A stretch of DNA of 64,000 nucleotides from Micromonospora yasonensis (lineage in GTDB: Bacteria > Actinomycetota > Actinomycetes > Mycobacteriales > Micromonosporaceae), in NCBI RefSeq assembly GCF_026013475.1, contig NZ_JAPDPH010000003.1, positions 38,614 to 102,613 on the forward strand, in the 5' to 3' direction. Both the position numbers and the translations under genes were made by a program. This document shows, one piece after another, positions 61,929 through 64,000 of this stretch (position 1 is its first letter; the number at the start of each line of letters is the position of its first letter). Under the pieces are notes generated by a model. It made no database searches. It was not told the origin of the DNA and saw only the letters and a list, made by a program, of their open reading frames with translations.

Positions 61929-63991
61929 CGGCGGTACCGGGGCAGAAGCCGGCCACCGCACCGAAGGCCACCACCGAGGCGCCGACGCCGAGCCGGCTGC
62001 CCGTGGCCGGACGGCGCGGCAGCGGTCCACCGTGGATGGGCGCCGCCATGCCGGCGGAGAAGTCGATGAACTTCGGGCCGTCCGCGCGGCGGCTGCTGGG
62101 CCGCCTGCGGCCGCACCGGCTGCACCTGGCCGCGATCGTCACCCTGGCGGTGGCGAGCGTCGGGGCGAGTGTGGTCGGTCCGAAGATCCTCGGCCACGCC
62201 ACCGACCTCATCTTCGCCGGCGTGATCGGCCGGCCGATCCCGGCCGGCACCACCACCGAGCAGGCCGTGGCCGCGGCCCGGGCCGCCGGCAACGACAACT
62301 ACGCCGACATGCTGGCCCGGATGCACGTGGTGCCCGGGGCGGGCATCGACTTCACCGCGCTGGGCCGCACGCTCGCGTTGGCGCTCGCCCTCTACCTGGG
62401 TGCCAGCCTGCTGATGTGGTGGCAGGGCTGGCTGCTCAACGGGGTGGTGCAGCGAACGGTGCTGAAGCTGCGCGCCGACGTGGAGGAGAAGCTCAACCGG
62501 CTGCCGCTGCCCTACTTCGACCGGCAGCCGCGGGGCGAGCTGCTCAGCCGGGTCACCAACGACATCGACAACATCTCGCAGACCCTGTCGCAGACGCTCA
62601 GCCAGCTGCTCACCGCGCTGCTGACCGTGGTCGGCGTGCTGGGCATGATGCTCTGGATCTCGCCGCTGCTGGCCCTGGTCGCCCTGGTGGCGGTGCCGCT
62701 GTCCGTGGTCGTCACCCAGCAGATCGCCAAGCGGTCGCAGCGCAGGTTCATCGCCCAGTGGCGGCACACCGGTGAGCTGAACGGCTTGATCGAGGAGGCG
62801 TACACCGGCCACGAGCTGGTCAAGGTCTTCGGCCGGCAGCGCGAGGTGCAGGCCGACTTCGCGGCCAAGAACGACGAGCTGTTCCGGGCCAGCTTCGGGG
62901 CCCAGTTCATCTCCGGGATCATCATGCCGGCGATGATGTTCGTCGGGAACCTCAGCTACGTCGCGATCGCCGTGGTCGGCGGGCTGCGGGTGGCCTCCGG
63001 CACGATGACCCTCGGCGACGTGCAGGCGTTCATCCAGTACTCGCGGCAGTTCACCCAGCCGCTCACCCAGATCGCCTCGATGGCGAACCTGCTCCAGTCG
63101 GGGGTGGCCTCCGCCGAACGGGTCTTCGAGGTGCTCGACGCCGAGGAGCAGACCCCGGAGCGGCCCGCTCCGCCCAAGGTCCCCGGCCGGGTCGAGTTCG
63201 AACACGTCTCCTTCCGGTACGACCCGGACAAGCCGCTGATCGACGACCTGTCGCTGGCCGCCGAGCCCGGACACACCGTGGCCATCGTCGGTCCGACCGG
63301 CGCCGGTAAGACCACCCTGGTCAACCTGATCATGCGGTTCTACGAGCTGGACGCCGGCCGGATCACCCTCGACGGGGTGGACATCAGCTCGATGCGCCGG
63401 GACGAGCTGCGCAGCCGAATCGGCATGGTGCTCCAGGACACCTGGCTCTTCGGCGGCACCATCCGGGACAACATCGCGTACGGGCGGCCGGACGCCACCG
63501 AGGAGGAGATCCTCACGGCGGCCCGGGCCACCTTCGTGGACCGCTTCGTGCGCAGCCTCCCGGACGGCTACGACACCGTGATCGACGAGGAGGGCAGCAA
63601 CGTCAGCGCCGGCGAGAAGCAGCTCATCACCATCGCCCGGGCGTTCCTGGCCGAGCCTTCGCTGCTGATCCTCGACGAGGCGACCAGCTCGGTGGACACC
63701 CGGACCGAGGTGCTGCTGCAGCGGGCGATGGCCGCGCTGCGCTCGGACCGGACCAGCTTCGTCATCGCGCACCGGCTCTCCACCATCCGCGACGCCGACC
63801 TGATCCTGATGATGGAGCAGGGTCGGATCGTCGAGCAGGGAACCCACGAGGAACTGCTCGCCGCCGACGGCGCGTACGCCCGGCTCTACCGGTCGCAGTT
63901 CAGCGGTGCGGCGGTCGCCGAGGAGGCCACCGCGTCGGTGCCGGCCGCCGGACCGCCCGGGAGACCGGCGGCCGCACCGGCCGGACGCTGA
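61925..63991 (+). CDS. ABC exporter half-transporter 2 (catalytic nucleotide site)
   Basis: A protein of 688 residues. An N-terminal extension of about 60 residues rich in Pro/Ala precedes the membrane domain (about 65-390), which has an unusually long loop (about 95-145) between helices 1 and 2. In the ATPase domain, Walker [10 protein letters not shown] (K462), Walker [11 protein letters not shown] (E585) and the switch IAHRLST (H616) are intact, while the signature is NVSAGEKQ instead of LSGGQ. Together with half 1 this gives one degenerate and one working ATP site. A low-complexity tail follows. The ATG overlaps the preceding stop. The gene ends 9 nt before the window end. Confidence 0.95.
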   Translation: MTAVPGQKPATAPKATTEAPTPSRLPVAGRRGSGPPWMGAAMPAEKSMNFGPSARRLLGRLRPHRLHLAAIVTLAVASVGASVVGPKILGHATDLIFAGVIGRPIPAGTTTEQAVAAARAAGNDNYADMLARMHVVPGAGIDFTALGRTLALALALYLGASLLMWWQGWLLNGVVQRTVLKLRADVEEKLNRLPLPYFDRQPRGELLSRVTNDIDNISQTLSQTLSQLLTALLTVVGVLGMMLWISPLLALVALVAVPLSVVVTQQIAKRSQRRFIAQWRHTGELNGLIEEAYTGHELVKVFGRQREVQADFAAKNDELFRASFGAQFISGIIMPAMMFVGNLSYVAIAVVGGLRVASGTMTLGDVQAFIQYSRQFTQPLTQIASMANLLQSGVASAERVFEVLDAEEQTPERPAPPKVPGRVEFEHVSFRYDPDKPLIDDLSLAAEPGHTVAIVGPTGAGKTTLVNLIMRFYELDAGRITLDGVDISSMRRDELRSRIGMVLQDTWLFGGTIRDNIAYGRPDATEEEILTAARATFVDRFVRSLPDGYDTVIDEEGSNVSAGEKQLITIARAFLAEPSLLILDEATSSVDTRTEVLLQRAMAALRSDRTSFVIAHRLSTIRDADLILMMEQGRIVEQGTHEELLAADGAYARLYRSQFSGAAVAEEATASVPAAGPPGRPAAAPAGR

Positions 63992-64000
63992 GGTGGACGG

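Overview
The window is chromosomal DNA of a high-GC actinomycete, most likely a member of the Micromonosporaceae (Micromonospora-like). The base composition (about 70-75% GC in most rows), the many GTG starts, the actinobacterial gene set (DUF4245 next to glpX, LppX/LprG-type lipoproteins, a three-part acyl-CoA carboxylase, a mycosin, GuaB1, RmuC, SigE-type ECF sigma) and recurring intergenic hairpins built on GGGGGCCC all point that way. The family-level assignment is an inference from gene content. I saw no rRNA, tRNA, CRISPR array, insertion sequence or phage genes.

Layout. 1-8.0 kb: cyclase-family protein, a decayed LD-carboxypeptidase, a membrane protein, PEP carboxylase and RmuC. 8.2-17.4 kb: a large secreted subtilase, IspH, a methionine aminopeptidase remnant, exonuclease VII (xseA-xseB), two tandem LppX-like lipoproteins and DUF4245. 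17.5-25.6 kb: GlpX, a DMT transporter, an epimerase/TetR pair with a double palindromic operator, a ferredoxin-NADP reductase-like flavoprotein, rhomboid protease, a transglycosylase-like protein and PhoH. 25.8-35.5 kb: small hypothetical genes, XRE regulator, trehalose-phosphatase, two isoprenoid enzymes, PEP carboxykinase and two GtrA proteins. 35.6-47.0 kb: PH-domain protein, BirA, AccB, an ECF sigma/membrane partner pair, PanE, methyltransferase, M50 peptidase, Uma2 nuclease, GH25 muramidase, Ser/Thr kinase and AccE. 47.1-50.1 kb: a translationally coupled type VII secretion-like cassette ending in a mycosin. 50.1-59 kb: Maf, O-methyltransferase, MFS, a PadR/ABC module, AccA and GuaB1. 59-64 kb: TetR, MarR and a heterodimeric ABC exporter.

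How genes work together. PEP carboxylase, PEP carboxykinase and class II fructose bisphosphatase cover anaplerosis and gluconeogenesis. BirA, AccB, AccE and AccA make up an acyl-CoA carboxylase system whose genes are spread over about 20 kb with unrelated genes between them. IspH, geranylgeranyl reductase and the Z-prenyl synthase belong to isoprenoid metabolism. Rhomboid, transglycosylase, GH25, subtilase, M50 and mycosin form an envelope/secreted hydrolase group.

The most interesting points are: (1) the three-gene cassette at 47.1-50.1 kb, with a YxxxD signal on the small partner and an in-frame lower-GC mosaic segment running through two of its genes; (2) at least 20 genes with a TANNNT box 6-8 nt before the start codon, implying leaderless transcripts; (3) three families of intergenic hairpins, one of which supplies the end of a coding region; and (4) two gene remnants (LD-carboxypeptidase and methionine aminopeptidase). 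All functional calls come from reading motifs by eye; no database search was run.
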